Assembly: GCA_949987565.1 (NCBI GenBank)
Contig: OX465113.1
Span: forward strand, 6,632,551-6,696,550
Length of the DNA: 64,000 nt
Direction: 5' to 3'
Source of the DNA: Luidia sarsii
Taxonomy: Eukaryota > Echinodermata > Asteroidea > Paxillosida > Luidiidae
Under the pieces are notes generated by a model, which worked only from the letters and a program-made list of their open reading frames with translations, was not told where the DNA came from and ran no database searches. Positions 10,430 through 21,292 of this stretch are shown here, one piece after another. The number at the start of each line of letters is the position of its first letter. The first letter of the stretch is position 1. Made by a program: the position numbers and the translations under genes.

Positions 10430-11745
10430 GATTCCTTGCTAGAGAAGAGAGCTATTATCCCTGCCCCTCTTCACGCAACAAGGGGATTCATATCGACCGT
10501 CTTCCTAGCTCCGAAGAAGTCCGGCGAATGGTGACCCATTATCAACCTTCGCCCTCTAAATGCCTTCATCCGCCCCAGGCGGTTTCGGATGGAGGCCTTA
10601 GCTACAGTCCTCCAGTCTCTTCCCCAGGGTTGGTGGGCTGCATCCCTGGACCTAAAGGATGCTTACCTCCATATCCCTATCCACTTAGACCACCAGAGAT
10701 TTCTTCAATTCAGATATCAAAATACAACCTATCAATTTCGATGTCTTCCCTTCGGCCTGTCTACTGCACCCCGGGTCTTCACAAGGATCACCAAGGTGCT
10801 AGCAGCAGCCCTCCGTCGTCAACAAGTACGTCTCTATGTCTATCTGGACGATTGGCTACTGGTCGGACCATCTTACTTAGCCACCCTCCAGGACTTAGCA
10901 AAAGCCATCCACCTCACACAGGAGTTGGGTTTCATTATCAACATCAAAAAATCCAGTCTGGTTCCTTCTCAGAACACTACCTTCCTGGGAGCATCCCTCA
11001 ACATGGTGTCAGGCAGAGCGGCTCCGTCTGTGGATCGCTGTATAGCCCTAGAAGAATGCATCCACCTCTTCCTCTCCACTACAGCACTACCAGCCAGGGC
11101 CTGGTTACGTCTTCTTGGGTTTATGGCAAGTATGGTGGACATCGTACCATGGTGCAGAATGAAGATGCGTCCTCTTCAACTCCATCTACTGTACCACTTC
11201 CGCCCTCGGTTACATCACATTTCGACATTAGTCCCTGTGAATCCCCTAATTCAATCTCACTTGAGATGGTAGCTGGATCGGCAGAACCTGGTCAGCGGCA
11301 CAACGTTCCCGCGCCCCCAGCCTACAGCAACCTTGACCACGGATGCATCACAACTTGGATGGGGTGCCCACCTGGGAGACCTATCTGTAGCAGGAACCTG
11401 GTCCCCTACAGAACAGCACCTCCACATCAACATGCTAGAACTCCTAGCAGTACAGAAGGCCCTCCATGCCTTTACATCAAGAGTAGAAGGTCATCAAATA
11501 CTGATAAAATCGGACAACTCCACAGTGGTGTCATACCTGAATCGTCAAGGGGGCACACACTCCCCCTCTCTATGCATGCAGACATTGAGTCTCCTCACCT
11601 GGTGCATCTCTCATCAGATTTCTCTTCGAGCTGTTCATGTAGCCGAAGTCCCCTTGAGTTAGCAAATTGCCTGGGACATCAGCAGGTTGGAACAGAACCA
11701 ACTGTGGAAGGTAAAACCCCAGACCACATCCTGACTGATTTATAA
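10430..11745 (+). pseudogene. DIRS-like reverse transcriptase and RNase H (3' truncated)
   Basis: In the frame of 10589-11272 the RT is clear: AIIPAPLH, FLAPKKSGEW, INLRPLN, SLDLKDAYLHIPI, CLPFGLSTAPRVFT and VYLDDWLLVG, with the catalytic YLDD. The order and wording (FLAPKKSGEW..., DLKDAYLHIPI, LPFGLSTAPRVF) are those of DIRS-group RTs. A TGA at 10532-10534 follows GEW where Arg is usual, consistent with a CGA to TGA change. RNase H follows at 11333-11662 (TTDASQLGWGAHLG, LHINMLELLAVQKAL, IKSDNSTVVSYLN). No tyrosine recombinase follows before sequence similarity ends near 11745, so the copy is inactive and truncated. Confidence 0.85.
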
Positions 11746-12200
<455 letters not shown>

Positions 12201-12731
12201 TAGTGTATAGATCCTGTCTTTGGAATGTAGGGAAATGTTCCTACAGAGTAAAATTTCCCTAATGCCTTTTAACACACAACATTTTCACTGCGGTTTAAAA
12301 CTGGGACCCTGCTTCCACCTGGGACCCTGCTTCCACTTCCACCTGCATATGTATATTTGAAGTTACTTAACTTCAAAAAGTTAATGTGAGCACATGAAAA
12401 TATCAATAATAGAGGGGCAACAGTCATGGTAGTATGGTATAGACTCATAAGAAGCCAAGGCGTAACAAATTTAAAGATACATGTAAATTATTTCCATTGC
12501 CAGGTATGCAATGGTACTCAAGAATTGCCTTAGACTTTACCACATACATGTACATTTTTTTCCTGTTGCACCAAACCATGAATGTGCACAATCCACTGGA
12601 TATATGACTTTCTCCACTGTGATCAGAATATTCTAGATAACCCCCTTTTATACTACGTCACTCATATCTGTATCTTGTATTATGTCATGCACCATTACCA
12701 TGTGTTTTTTTTGTTATATTTTAACCAACAG

Positions 12732-12913
12732 ATGACTGGAAGTCAATTTTCGGTGATCCAACTAAGTTTGGTTTAGGAATATTCTCCATCTTGTTTGATG
12801 TGGTTTTCATCACCCAACACTACATTTTGTATCGCGTCAGCCCTTTTCCTAGAATACACACTGAGAAGGAGCAGCTTCTGAAAAATAGCAATGACAGTAT
12901 AAATGCTGAATAA
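12732..12913 (+). CDS. CTNS: cystinosin terminal exon with stop
   Basis: Acceptor AACAG at 12727-12731; the exon completes the split codon as Asp. It reads [20 protein letters not shown] and [14 protein letters not shown], matching the last helix of cystinosin. It then has a lineage-specific tail, [20 protein letters not shown], ending NAE and TAA at 12911-12913. Vertebrate cystinosin ends in the lysosomal sorting signal GYDQL, which is absent. Instead EKEQLL fits the acidic dileucine pattern [DE]xxxL[LI]. An AATAAA overlaps the stop (12912-12917), and another AATAAA lies near 13305. Confidence 0.95.
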
Positions 12914-13122
12914 TAAAAATAGTGATATTAGAAAATACATATAACTATAATATCATTTTAAAAGAAATGGTTAAACTTACAATGTAATGAATTGCTATTT
13001 GAAGATGTCTGAAATTCGCATCATACTTTGTTGCCAAATTAGGTATCAAATGGATTGTTATGCTCTTACTCCATGGAAATGTTTCACAAGAAAATCTGCA
13101 AGTTATAAACATTGATCAGCTC

Positions 13123-13150
13123 AATCACACGTACTCTAGTACGTGTGATT
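13123..13150. repeat. perfect 13-bp-arm palindrome
   Basis: AATCACACGTACT is followed by CT and its exact reverse complement. It sits about 210 bases past the CTNS stop. It could form a hairpin in the 3' UTR or be a transposon footprint; no function is evident. Confidence 0.9.
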
Positions 13151-13191
13151 GTCATTTCTTCATGAATATTCAAACATTCCTGCTTTCTAGT

Positions 13192-13891
13192 TTAACCACT
13201 TCGCTGGGGGGGTTTTCAGCGCCGATGACCGCCATACGGGGGTTTTTGAACAATGCATCATTTTAAAATCTCGCTAAAACAATCAGAACAATATAATTCT
13301 GTGAAATAAATCGATAAGGGTATACTATGGGTACAAGAGAGTAGAACCCGGCACAATTCAGACGTCGTTGTGGCTTGTGTCAAGAGATTATCCGTTCAAA
13401 AAAGGGCCCATTGTGCGTCGTCAATGGAGCGTAACGGACTTGTGTGTGCGTGCGTGTACGGTACTGTCAATCCCTGACCGCAGACTCCAGCCTCCACTCT
13501 AGGCAGTCAAATCTTCGAGTTGGTCGGCCACAACCGAGCGTACAGATTGCAGTGAGGAATGTGGGTGGAATTCCAATGCCTGACCGACGCCCGTTGGGCT
13601 GTGTGGCATGCCAACACCATGTCTACCGCGTGCTTTTAGCGGCAGCGCGGTATCCCTCGATCATCCACAGTAAAGGACCCACAATTGCACAATTACTGCT
13701 GCTAATCTTGCAATTCATGTGGCAAATTGCGTCAATAAGTGTCTTTGTACTGATTTGTATTGCTTTGTTCTAAGCTGAAAAGAGTCTTTGTTTAAAATGT
13801 GGACAATAGTGGTGCCCGGATTCGGAGGGCCCAGTCACATAGTCAAGCCAATGGAGCTCCGGATTCGGAGGTCCCAGCGTTAAGTGGTTAA
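13192..13891. mobile_element. piggyBac-like non-autonomous element (TTAA target)
   Basis: The left edge reads TTAA-CCACTTCGCTGGG (13192 onward). The right edge is CCCAGCGTTAAGTGG-TTAA (ending 13891), the reverse complement of a nearly identical terminus, with TTAA on both sides. TTAA flanks are the mark of the piggyBac superfamily. The 0.7 kb interior has a duplicated 'cggattcggag' near the right end and no transposase, so it is a MITE-like derivative. Confidence 0.65.
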
Positions 13892-14940
13892 CAAGTGATT
13901 GGTAGTTGATTAGTGTGTTATAATGTTTCCCGAAGATAAATGCCCGAACCATGCTCATTGAAGAAGCTTTGGTCAGCACGAAGGAGCCAAATCTCTGAAG
14001 CCAAATGTCTTGTAAGCTCTGTTGTTCAATCTCAAAACGTTTGATTACGAAGGTTGTTAGTAACACCATGGAAAAATGAGACACATTTCTGCATGGTAAC
14101 ACGTACACATACATTTAGTTGGAAGATAGATAAACAACAAATAGAGAAATTAACGATAACTCCTTATTTTTATTTTTTATTGTTACAGTAACTGTAGGCC
14201 TTATAATAATTTTAAAAGGTAAATTATATTTTGATTGTCGTAAAAACATTAAAATATCAGAATTGTAAAAAAAGCAAGCACTGCAGTTACTGCATGGAGA
14301 AATGAGATGTTCCCTGTGGTTTTACATAGGCTCAGAATCCAGTTGCTTTCAAACAAAGTAAAAGTAAACTAACATACCAAACTAACAGACTAAAATACCA
14401 GATGTCTTACTACATTATGTGTGTTGATCTGCCAATAGTATTGATTCCAGGAGTCCAACAGAGTGGTTCTGCTACATGCGGAATTTATTGCTCTCTTTTT
14501 GCTGAACAAGCAGTATACTGTGAGACGAAGACGCAAATAATGAACTGTGGCTCTACATAGCATTTAATACCATCAAATGAGGTGTAATTCAAGACAAAGT
14601 GATACACAAACTATATGAACATATTTTTCAAGGTCAATACATTTGAAGCGAAAACAGTATTCAATGAAATGAGTATACACAATACAAATGAGTAGGCCAA
14701 CATGCAGTGTTGTAATGTGTGATACAATGATACAAAATACTCAAGGAGTTTCTGTTGCACTTGCTGATAAATAAATGCACATTCCCTGAAAATGAAAAAC
14801 ATATCCTGAGAGAAAGGGGAAAATCAAGGAATTATGAAAATCAAGGAATTCTGTAAAGTGAGACTACATCCAAGTTAGTACTCCGATAACAATTTCAACG
14901 CCCCTTGCATTAAGAAAGCTTAAAAAAATAACTAGATGAA
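13892..14940. other. intergenic, no gene seen
   Basis: This is AT-rich sequence with only short random frames on both strands and no recognised repeat. Confidence 0.5.
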
Positions 14941-15045
14941 TATAGGAAGGTTTGCGGTGAAACCATGTATAAGAGGTGTGGTTCTGAAAAGTACCTCTTC
15001 CTTTAAGAGAACTTATACATGGTGTCACCGCAAACCTTTCTTTAT
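14941..15045. mobile_element. MITE with TATAGGAAGG termini (short copy)
   Basis: The inverted arms are GGAAGGTTTGCGGTGAAACC on the left and GGTGTCACCGCAAACCTTTC on the right. They enclose a second inverted pair (GTGGTTCTGAAAAG / CTTCCTTTAAGAG). The family member at 56386-56586 shows TA at both borders, as expected for a TA target. The sequence to the right (ttgattcaccc) continues after the BEL element at 29758, so this repeat was the BEL insertion target region. Confidence 0.7.
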
Positions 15046-15050
15046 TGATT

Positions 15051-15055
15051 CACCC
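15051..15055. repeat. target-site duplication CACCC, left copy
   Basis: CACCC here and at 29758-29762 flank the BEL/Pao element. The uninterrupted repeat at 56355-56390 (minus strand) reads TGATTCACCCACCATGC, which matches the two flanks joined with one CACCC. Two extra bases (TC) lie between this copy and the LTR start. Confidence 0.7.
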
Positions 15056-15057
15056 TC

Positions 15058-15104
15058 TGTTATGTTTTATGTTTGCCCAAGGCGATGTGAGTCGCGGTCT
15101 AACT
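15058..15104 (+). repeat. BEL/Pao 5' LTR, first segment
   Basis: TGTTATG followed by TTTGCCC, GTCGCGGTCTAACT matches the first part of the 3' LTR (29421 onward), with a 7-base insertion and about three substitutions. It is separated from the rest of the LTR by the insertion at 15105-16987. Confidence 0.75.
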
Positions 15105-16987
15105 CATAGAGCTCTATTAAAAGAACTCTATGGGTGCAGCGCACTACCACGTCGAGGGTGTGTCTGCTGATGTTCAAGTGCAGCTTTTTAGAACACAGTT
15201 CAACTGAGCTCTGTGTCAACAAGTCAATAACTTGCTCTGTGTTGATCTGGTCCACTAACTGGCTGTGTCTGCATGTCCAGATGTTTCGGCTACAGAATTC
15301 ACAGTCGTACGGTGGATCTCGTCAACCAGAGTCATCTCTTCATCTTTCGAGCGAAGCGAAGCAGCATCACATTCCTGCAGTCCTCCTATGCAGTTTGTAC
15401 TGCATCATAACATAATTCACCTCATTCATTTGTAAGATTCATTGGATGTAATTGCCAGTGTATCAGCCTAGCCGGCATGTCTTGGTGTTGGTTTGAACAG
15501 GGCGTGCCTCCTTCATCAGGTGCCAGATGGTTGTGTCGTTTTGAATTAAGACTCTCGCATCTTGTAAATGCTCGTCAACCTCTGTCCAATTGATGCAATG
15601 AGTGGTATATTCAGGTTCATGAAGTAATTCTGATCATGTAGCAAGAACACTGTCCCCTTTTGTAGTATTTTTGTTATTATGTGCAAATTTAATTGTAATA
15701 ATAACAAGTTGGAAATGCTTGTTTTCAAGTAACAAGCCCACTCGCACAGCCAGGAAGCATCCCTGCCCTAATTTGAGCAATTAGAAGGTATATTTTAAGG
15801 GCTGTGGGATGTAATTTCAAAAATACCCAACATCAACCCCCTCCCCAACATCTCTCTGGCAACCCAAGGGGACTCAGCAATACCATCCACCTGTTGAAAG
15901 AGCCCAGAGGTCATGCCACATCAACCAGAAGTCAACTTACAGTGATGGCAGCCAACAAGCTCCGCCCACCCCCGACCCCCCTTTTACCACTTTAAGGGGC
16001 AGGGTGGTCAGTTTGAGTCAGAAAGTGTTGTGAAGATGACCCATGTATTTCCCTTACCCAAGACAATTGCAAAATAAGACTTAATAATAATGTGTGGTAA
16101 TTGATAATGTGAGGAAAGTAAAACCTCCCCCCCCCCTCCGCCCCCTGTATTTTGACACCTCTTTGACAACTCTTTGACACTCTGTGCCCCCTCCTGTTGA
16201 TTAATTACACAGTTTGTAATGTCGCGATTACTGTAAAATCAAAATTATGACACATGAACAACTAATTAAGGGGGAATTTGAATGAAACTTATGACTTGTC
16301 CCTATAGTGTACACATTGTTATGCACTGGTTTCTCATGCCAGACTGTGCACAAAGTATGGGCCCCAACCCATCACATTTTCAATCATTGCGGACAAACGC
16401 AATACTTTTTTTCAATTTTATGTTCACATGTTGCATCAGTACCATCTCTGCCACATTTTAAGCCCAATTTTGTGACCCAACTCTAAAGTTTAGCCCCCTT
16501 ATAGGGTGCAGCACACAAAATCCATCCAAGATGGCTCCGCCGAGCTGATTATCATAAAGTGTGTACCCACAACTTTTTTTTAATAAGGGGTCTTTGGAGG
16601 CTAATTAACTGATACATTGTAGAACAAGTGACACTTAAGACAACCTGGGGGTTCACTCTTCAATTTGGTATGTAATTTGGACCATATCTGGCTTTAAATG
16701 TGGCCCTATTTGGCTGTGGAAGTGGAGGGGTCCATCCCAAAATCCTTGCAGAAATTCGGCTTGGACGGCTACACATTTTGGGTTTTTTTTCTGAGGGTAA
16801 TTAGCAAAACATCTAATCGGCTAAGAGCACTAAAATTGAAAAGAATCTGAGAGATGAAGGTCCAAACTACAATTTTAAGTATAGCTACAAGAACTGAGAG
16901 ACTTGGGCATGGGATAATTGACTTTGAAAGCGAGTGTTTTTGTACAGTGTTCAATGGGAGCTCTATTTAGTGTTCTGCACCCCTATG
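15105..16987. mobile_element. 1.88 kb insertion in the BEL 5' LTR with 8-bp duplication
   Basis: GTCTAACT stands on both sides (15097-15104 and 16988-16995). The insert starts CATAGAGCTC and ends CACCCCTATG; the ends are partly inverted (GGGTGCAGCGCACTA near the left, GGGGTGCAGAACACTA on the reverse of the right). The right portion (about 16500-16987) is itself bounded by TAGGGTGCAG-type ends and has a second copy, inverted, at 48659-49108. No transposase is seen. Eight-base duplications occur in hAT and P-type transposons; the class is unresolved and the insert may be composite. Confidence 0.65.
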
Positions 16988-17326
16988 GTCTAACTGTGTA
17001 GCGCCCTCTCGTGGTGCTTTTGCTAGTTTCGCCATGGTTCAGGCTCGCTAAGTTTCCAGTCCGTTGTTTTGATGCCGTTCCAACGGTTCCATTCTTTTTG
17101 AGACTACTCTGTGTCAGAGACCCTCTTCCCTGTTGAGCACCTGTTGCTGAATCATTGTTCCAGACCCACAGACAGTTGAGGACACTTCATCTTTTGGAGA
17201 GCACAATTCTTTTTACCTTATGTGGTCCACCCACGACGCGGAAATGCAAAATAAAGTTTGCAAATCCTGAATAGTCAGAGGTTAACTTGTCGGAGAGAGG
17301 GCGCCCTCGGCGCTCCATGTTCGTCA
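16988..17326 (+). repeat. BEL/Pao 5' LTR, second segment
   Basis: From GTCTAACTGTGTAGCGCC to TCCATGTTCGTCA this matches the 3' LTR at 29451-29757 almost base for base. The differences seen are one substitution near 17130 and a block of about 35 bases (CACCTGTTGCTGAATC...) absent from the 3' copy. It contains AAATAAAG near 17252, a plausible poly(A) signal. Confidence 0.85.
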
Positions 17327-17347
17327 TAGTAAAAAGAATTATTCAAG

Positions 17348-17806
17348 ATGATTGAAGTACTCGACCCAAATGGCACAACCAGTGACGCATCCCAACGGAC
17401 ACGGGCATCACGGAAGACCAGAAGCAGCTCCCTGAAGTCAAGCACGAGCTCAGCAGCCATTCTGGCCCGTGCTAAGGCCGAGTCCTTTAAAACAAAGGTG
17501 AGATTCACATAGAAAGATGCCGGTCTTTGTCAACAAGAAGTAAACGTCGCCAATGCTCTTCTTCTATTGGGAGCAGAAAAGAAGTATGCAATGGTGGATG
17601 CGGAAGCGGAATTTCTAGAGTCAGTCGCCTTGAAGGAAGACTCTGTCAGTACCCCACAAGATCTGCAGTTGCCTTACATTGACTCCGTCGTCCGCACCAG
17701 TGATTATATATCCCACCACTTCGAGAAAGCGGAGTTACCTGAAGAAGTAAAACCAGCGATCAAGATTGAAGAGAAATCACCACCAGACGTGCAGCCTGTC
17801 ATATAA
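17348..17806 (+). pseudogene. BEL/Pao gag N-terminal coiled region, one stop
   Basis: ATG at 17348 gives MIEVLDPNG, then a Ser/Arg-rich stretch and ILARAKAESFKTKV. After an in-frame TAG at 17510-17512 the same frame continues NALLLLGAEKKYAMVDAEAE to the stop at 17804. Ala/Glu/Lys-rich helical sequence of this kind opens the Gag of BEL elements. It begins 21 bases after the 5' LTR. Confidence 0.65.
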
Positions 17807-17925
17807 GACATAATGATGGAGCTCTGATCAAGCCTGCACTACTACCACAGCCTAACTGCAAAGATGACAAGCTACCGGAGCCCCCTAGCTCATCTACCAA
17901 AGAGAGTCTCCACTCCATCAGTAAC

Positions 17926-18535
17926 ATGATGGTAAAGAAAGAGCTGGTTAAGAGTGAAATCAGAAAATTCAAGGGCAGTGCAGGTGACTACCGGGCCTGG
18001 ACGTGCAGCTTCCAACAATCAACGAAGGATCTGGAGCTGAAGCCTTACGAAGAGTTCAACCTGGTCCTGGATTTCCTTGAGGGAGAGGCCAAATCGTTCG
18101 TCCAAAAGATCTACGCCATCCACATCGACAGACCAGAAAAGGGCCTCAAGCGAACCTGGGAGTATCTAGAGCAAAAGCATGGCTCCCAGAGGCAGTGAAC
18201 AAGATGTCACAGGCCGGCTAGAGCAGTTCCAAAAGATTCCACCGAAGAGCAGCACCAAGCTGGAAGAGTTTGGATACCTTCTCCTTGAGGCCCAATATCT
18301 GAAGGAGTCGAAGATGTTTCCAGGGTTGCTGGCCTTGGATTCCTCCAAGGGGTTGCAGCCCCTAGTGCAGAAATTGTCAGAGTGGCTGCAGAACAGGTGG
18401 CGAGAGAAGGGGTCCGAATACAAGAAGCAGCGTGCAGTTGTATTCCCGCCTTTTGAGGAGTTCGTGAAGTTCATCCAGCACCATGCAAGAGTATACAAAG
18501 CGACCCGAGCTTCCGGTTCCCGGATGCTGTCATGA
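17926..18535 (+). pseudogene. BEL/Pao gag core, frameshifted
   Basis: 17926-18198 reads SEIRKFKGSAGDYRAWTCSF ... LDFLEGEAKSFVQKI ... WEYLEQKHGS, the BEL Gag core that packs like capsid. A frameshift near 18190 moves the rest to 18179-18535 (LEEFGYLLLEAQYLKESK, LVQKLSEWLQNRWREKG). The stop at 18533 ends it before the zinc-knuckle region, which is in another frame. Confidence 0.7.
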
Positions 18536-18599
18536 GTGCACATGATCGTTCTTCGTCAAAGCCCTCTTTCACCGTAGGAAAGACTGGGGTGCAGGAAGC

Positions 18600-18905
18600 T
18601 TATGCAGCAAAGGAGACGTCCCGCTGGCCGATACACAACACGTACAGGACACGATCTGCAAGATTGTCGGGCCTTCCGAGAAAATCCCAGACGAGAAGGC
18701 ATCCCTTGTAAGAGAGAACCGCCTGTGTTTCAGATGTTTCAAGAACTGTAAGGCCCGAGTGACACGCGACATCTGTGGCGGCAAATCCCATGCCACAGCC
18801 ATGCATAGGCCTGCACCCAGTCAAGAGTTTCCATCAGAGTCAAATCACACACCCGTCACAGCAGAGAACGACAACCGGCCGCAAGTAGTTGTCACACCCA
18901 AGTGC
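18600..18905 (+). pseudogene. BEL/Pao zinc-knuckle region
   Basis: In one frame this reads KASLVRENRLCFRCFKNCKA and CGGKSHATAMH, with the Cys-x2-Cys ... Cys ... His pattern of a retroelement nucleic-acid-binding knuckle of the BEL type. It runs into a Pro/Asn-rich stretch and then, by deletion, straight into the RT. The aspartic protease and RT fingers expected between are absent. Confidence 0.6.
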
Positions 18906-18909
18906 ACCA

Positions 18910-19985
18910 GAGTGTGCGGCATTGGTAAAGAAGGCCGGTCATGCGCCAAAGAGCCAGTTAATTGCTGTTACTGGAGACATCGAGCAGATGTTTTACGCTT
19001 TCAAGGTCCGAGAAGACCACATAAGATTTCTACGCTTCCTGTGGTATGAGGACAATCACCCGAACGCAGCCATTGTCACTTACTGCATGGCGGTACACGT
19101 TTTCGGCAACAAACCGTCCCCAGCGGTGGCCATCAGCGGCCTTAGAAAGACCGGCGAGGAAGGCGAAGCGGAGTTCGGCACCGATGTGAGAAAGCTGATA
19201 GAGACCAACTTCTATATGGACGACATTCTGAAGTCCTTCCCAACCAAGGAAGAGGCAGTAGATGTGACGAAGAGAACGAGGAACCTGCTGTCCACTGCAA
19301 ATATCCGTCTACACAAGTTCTCTTCCAGCGACGCTGACGTCCTAGCAGCGTTTGAGCCTAGCGAGTTGGCCCCAAACCTGGCTGAAGCCGACCTATCCAG
19401 CAAAAACGAAGACACCATACAGCGTACATTGGGAGTATCCTGGCACCTGAATGCAGACTCATTCACCTTCCAAATAGCAGAACCGAACGCCAATGCATGC
19501 ACCAAGAGGACAGTGTTGTCCGAAGTCAATGGAGTTTTTGACCCGATTGGATTGGCAGCACCTCTGATCATGAAGATGCTGCTGCGAGAGATGACGAAAT
19601 ATGACAGTGGCTAGGATGATCCACTCCCCAAAGATCTGCTTCGAGACTGGGTGATGTTGAGAAAGTCCCTGATCGCCTTGACAGATGTGCAAGTGCTCCG
19701 CTCATTTGCACCTTTCCCAACCTCAGAAGCAGTGAGACGATCGCTACATACCTTTGGGGATGCTTCTAACAACGCCATAGGCGCAGTCTGCTACCTAAGG
19801 ACTGTTGGCAGCAATGATGAAGTACATGTCCAGTTGATAATGGATAAAGCAAAGCTATCACCCAAAGCGGCTGTCACCATCCCACGCCTTGAGCTCTGTG
19901 CATAAGTTCTGGCCACAGAAATCGAGGACTACGTCGCTCAGGAACTTCAGACCAAGGTTGACGAATCGAAGTTCTACACTGATAG
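18910..19985 (+). pseudogene. BEL/Pao reverse transcriptase and start of RNase H
   Basis: The frame 18889-19614 contains TGDIEQMFYAFKV, HIRFLRFLWYEDN, VHVFGNKPSPAVA and NFYMDDILKS (catalytic YMDD), then LSEVNGVFDPIGLAAP, all BEL RT landmarks. A TAG at 19612 interrupts it. The same frame resumes as LPKDLLRDWVML and, after 19650, HTFGDASNNAIGAVCYLRT and TIPRLELCA, the start of RNase H. After a further stop at 19903 the frame reaches FYTDS at 19984, where the gypsy element is inserted. Confidence 0.85.
19982..19985. repeat. target-site duplication ATAG, left copy
   Basis: ATAG precedes the gypsy 5' LTR and recurs at 27450-27453 after the 3' LTR. Joining the flanks restores a continuous BEL RNase H frame (YTDS then KVVLGYI). 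Confidence 0.85.
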
Positions 19986-20605
19986 TGTAAGCCCTAATTC
20001 CAGTCCATAATGTTCACCCCAGCCATGCCTCTGTGGACCAAGTCCGGTAGTGACCAACCCCATAGGCATTTCAAGGTATCCTATGACATCATGGGTATGG
20101 TCACTGTTCTAAGAAAGAGTGTCCAAGACAAAAACATGCCACTATTAGGAAAACCACCTTATCATCCATTATTCATTATTCAGTCCCCTATAGTTTCTCA
20201 TCCAACCCCGTCCCTTGTTCAACATTTAATAATTTAACTATAATTGCATATTCAGTAAATGATAGAAACAAGTCCTTTTTAGGTATTCCCCCATTCCAAT
20301 CTGGTCCCCATTATTCTTGTATAAAAGAAAGGTCCCCATCCCCTTCCAAGTAAGAATTCTTCTCTTCACCTCCGCCTGCTGATGGCCAACCCTTGAGTTA
20401 GATCCTTGCGATCTAGTCTCCTGTGACTCCTGCATTCAACTTAGTCCGGTTTTGAATAAAACCCCCATCAACCAAATCTTGGTGTTCGGAGTCTCTCCTT
20501 TTTCTTATTTGTGGTGCTCGGTCTCGGACTACCGCCCAAGTAACACTGACCAACCTAGGCCGAGAGTTCTAGCGTCCTCGTCCCAAGCCAAGATTAAGTG
20601 TTACA
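19986..20605 (+). repeat. gypsy 5' LTR
   Basis: TGTAAGCCCTAATTC ... GATTAAGTGTTACA. It has an extra 18-base block near 20238-20255 compared with the 3' LTR and lacks a TGGC present there. It contains TTGAATAAAAC (poly(A)-type signal near 20452). Immediately downstream, 'actggtggcagcggtagtgg' is a candidate tRNA primer-binding site (TGGTGGCAGCGG). Confidence 0.9.
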
Positions 20606-20942
20606 ACTGGTGGCAGCGGTAGTGGTTTTTCTAGGCCGCCTGTGCCATCGTCGCCCTCCGCCGAGTACTTCTGTTCCTGGCGCATCTCCTGCCCTGTGCA
20701 CCACCAGCACAATCCACGGGTTTGTCGCCTCCTGCAAGCTCCGTGAGACTTTGTCCAACGTTTCCAACAAGCTGTCCCAGTCTCTCCTGCGGTTCGTCTT
20801 CCAGTTCCTGTTTCTCCTGCTGTTCCTGTCTGTATCTTCCAGTCTTCAAGCTGTCCCAATCTTCGAACTGATCCCTTGCTGTCGTCCTGCTCTGCACCCT
20901 TTCGTCTGTCTCCTGGCCGTCCACATCTTCTAGCCGTTATCA

Positions 20943-21080
20943 TGTCTTCTAGTCGTTCCTGTCTTCTAGCCGTTCCTGTCTTCTAGCCGTTCCTGTCTTC
21001 TAGCCGTTGCTGTCTTCTAGCCGTTCCTGTCTTCTCGCCGTCCTGCTCTTCTAGCTGTAGCTGTCGTCTCGCCGTCCCGC
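20943..21080 (+). repeat. 17-bp tandem repeat in the gypsy leader
   Basis: The unit TCTTCTAGCCGTTCCTG occurs about eight times with increasing divergence to the right. It lies in the untranslated leader between the primer-binding site and gag. Confidence 0.85.
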
Positions 21081-21292
21081 CCTTCCAGCTGCGTTCCTGT
21101 CTCCTGTCTTCGAACTTTTCCAGTTTTCGAGCTTCTTCCATCTTCGGACATTTTCCGTATTCGAACTTTCCCGTCTTCGCACTTCTCCCTCGGAGTTGGT
21201 TAAGTTAAATTTTGATTTCCTTTCGTTATTTACTATCCTTGTATTTCACTTGTTCTTTTTCTTTAATATTCATTGTTGTTCCATTGTTTATT

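Noticed and set aside
10381..11745. 454-codon frame over the DIRS RT
   Set aside because: It is a shadow frame. The RT and RNase H motifs are read in the overlapping frames 10589-11272 and 11333-11662.
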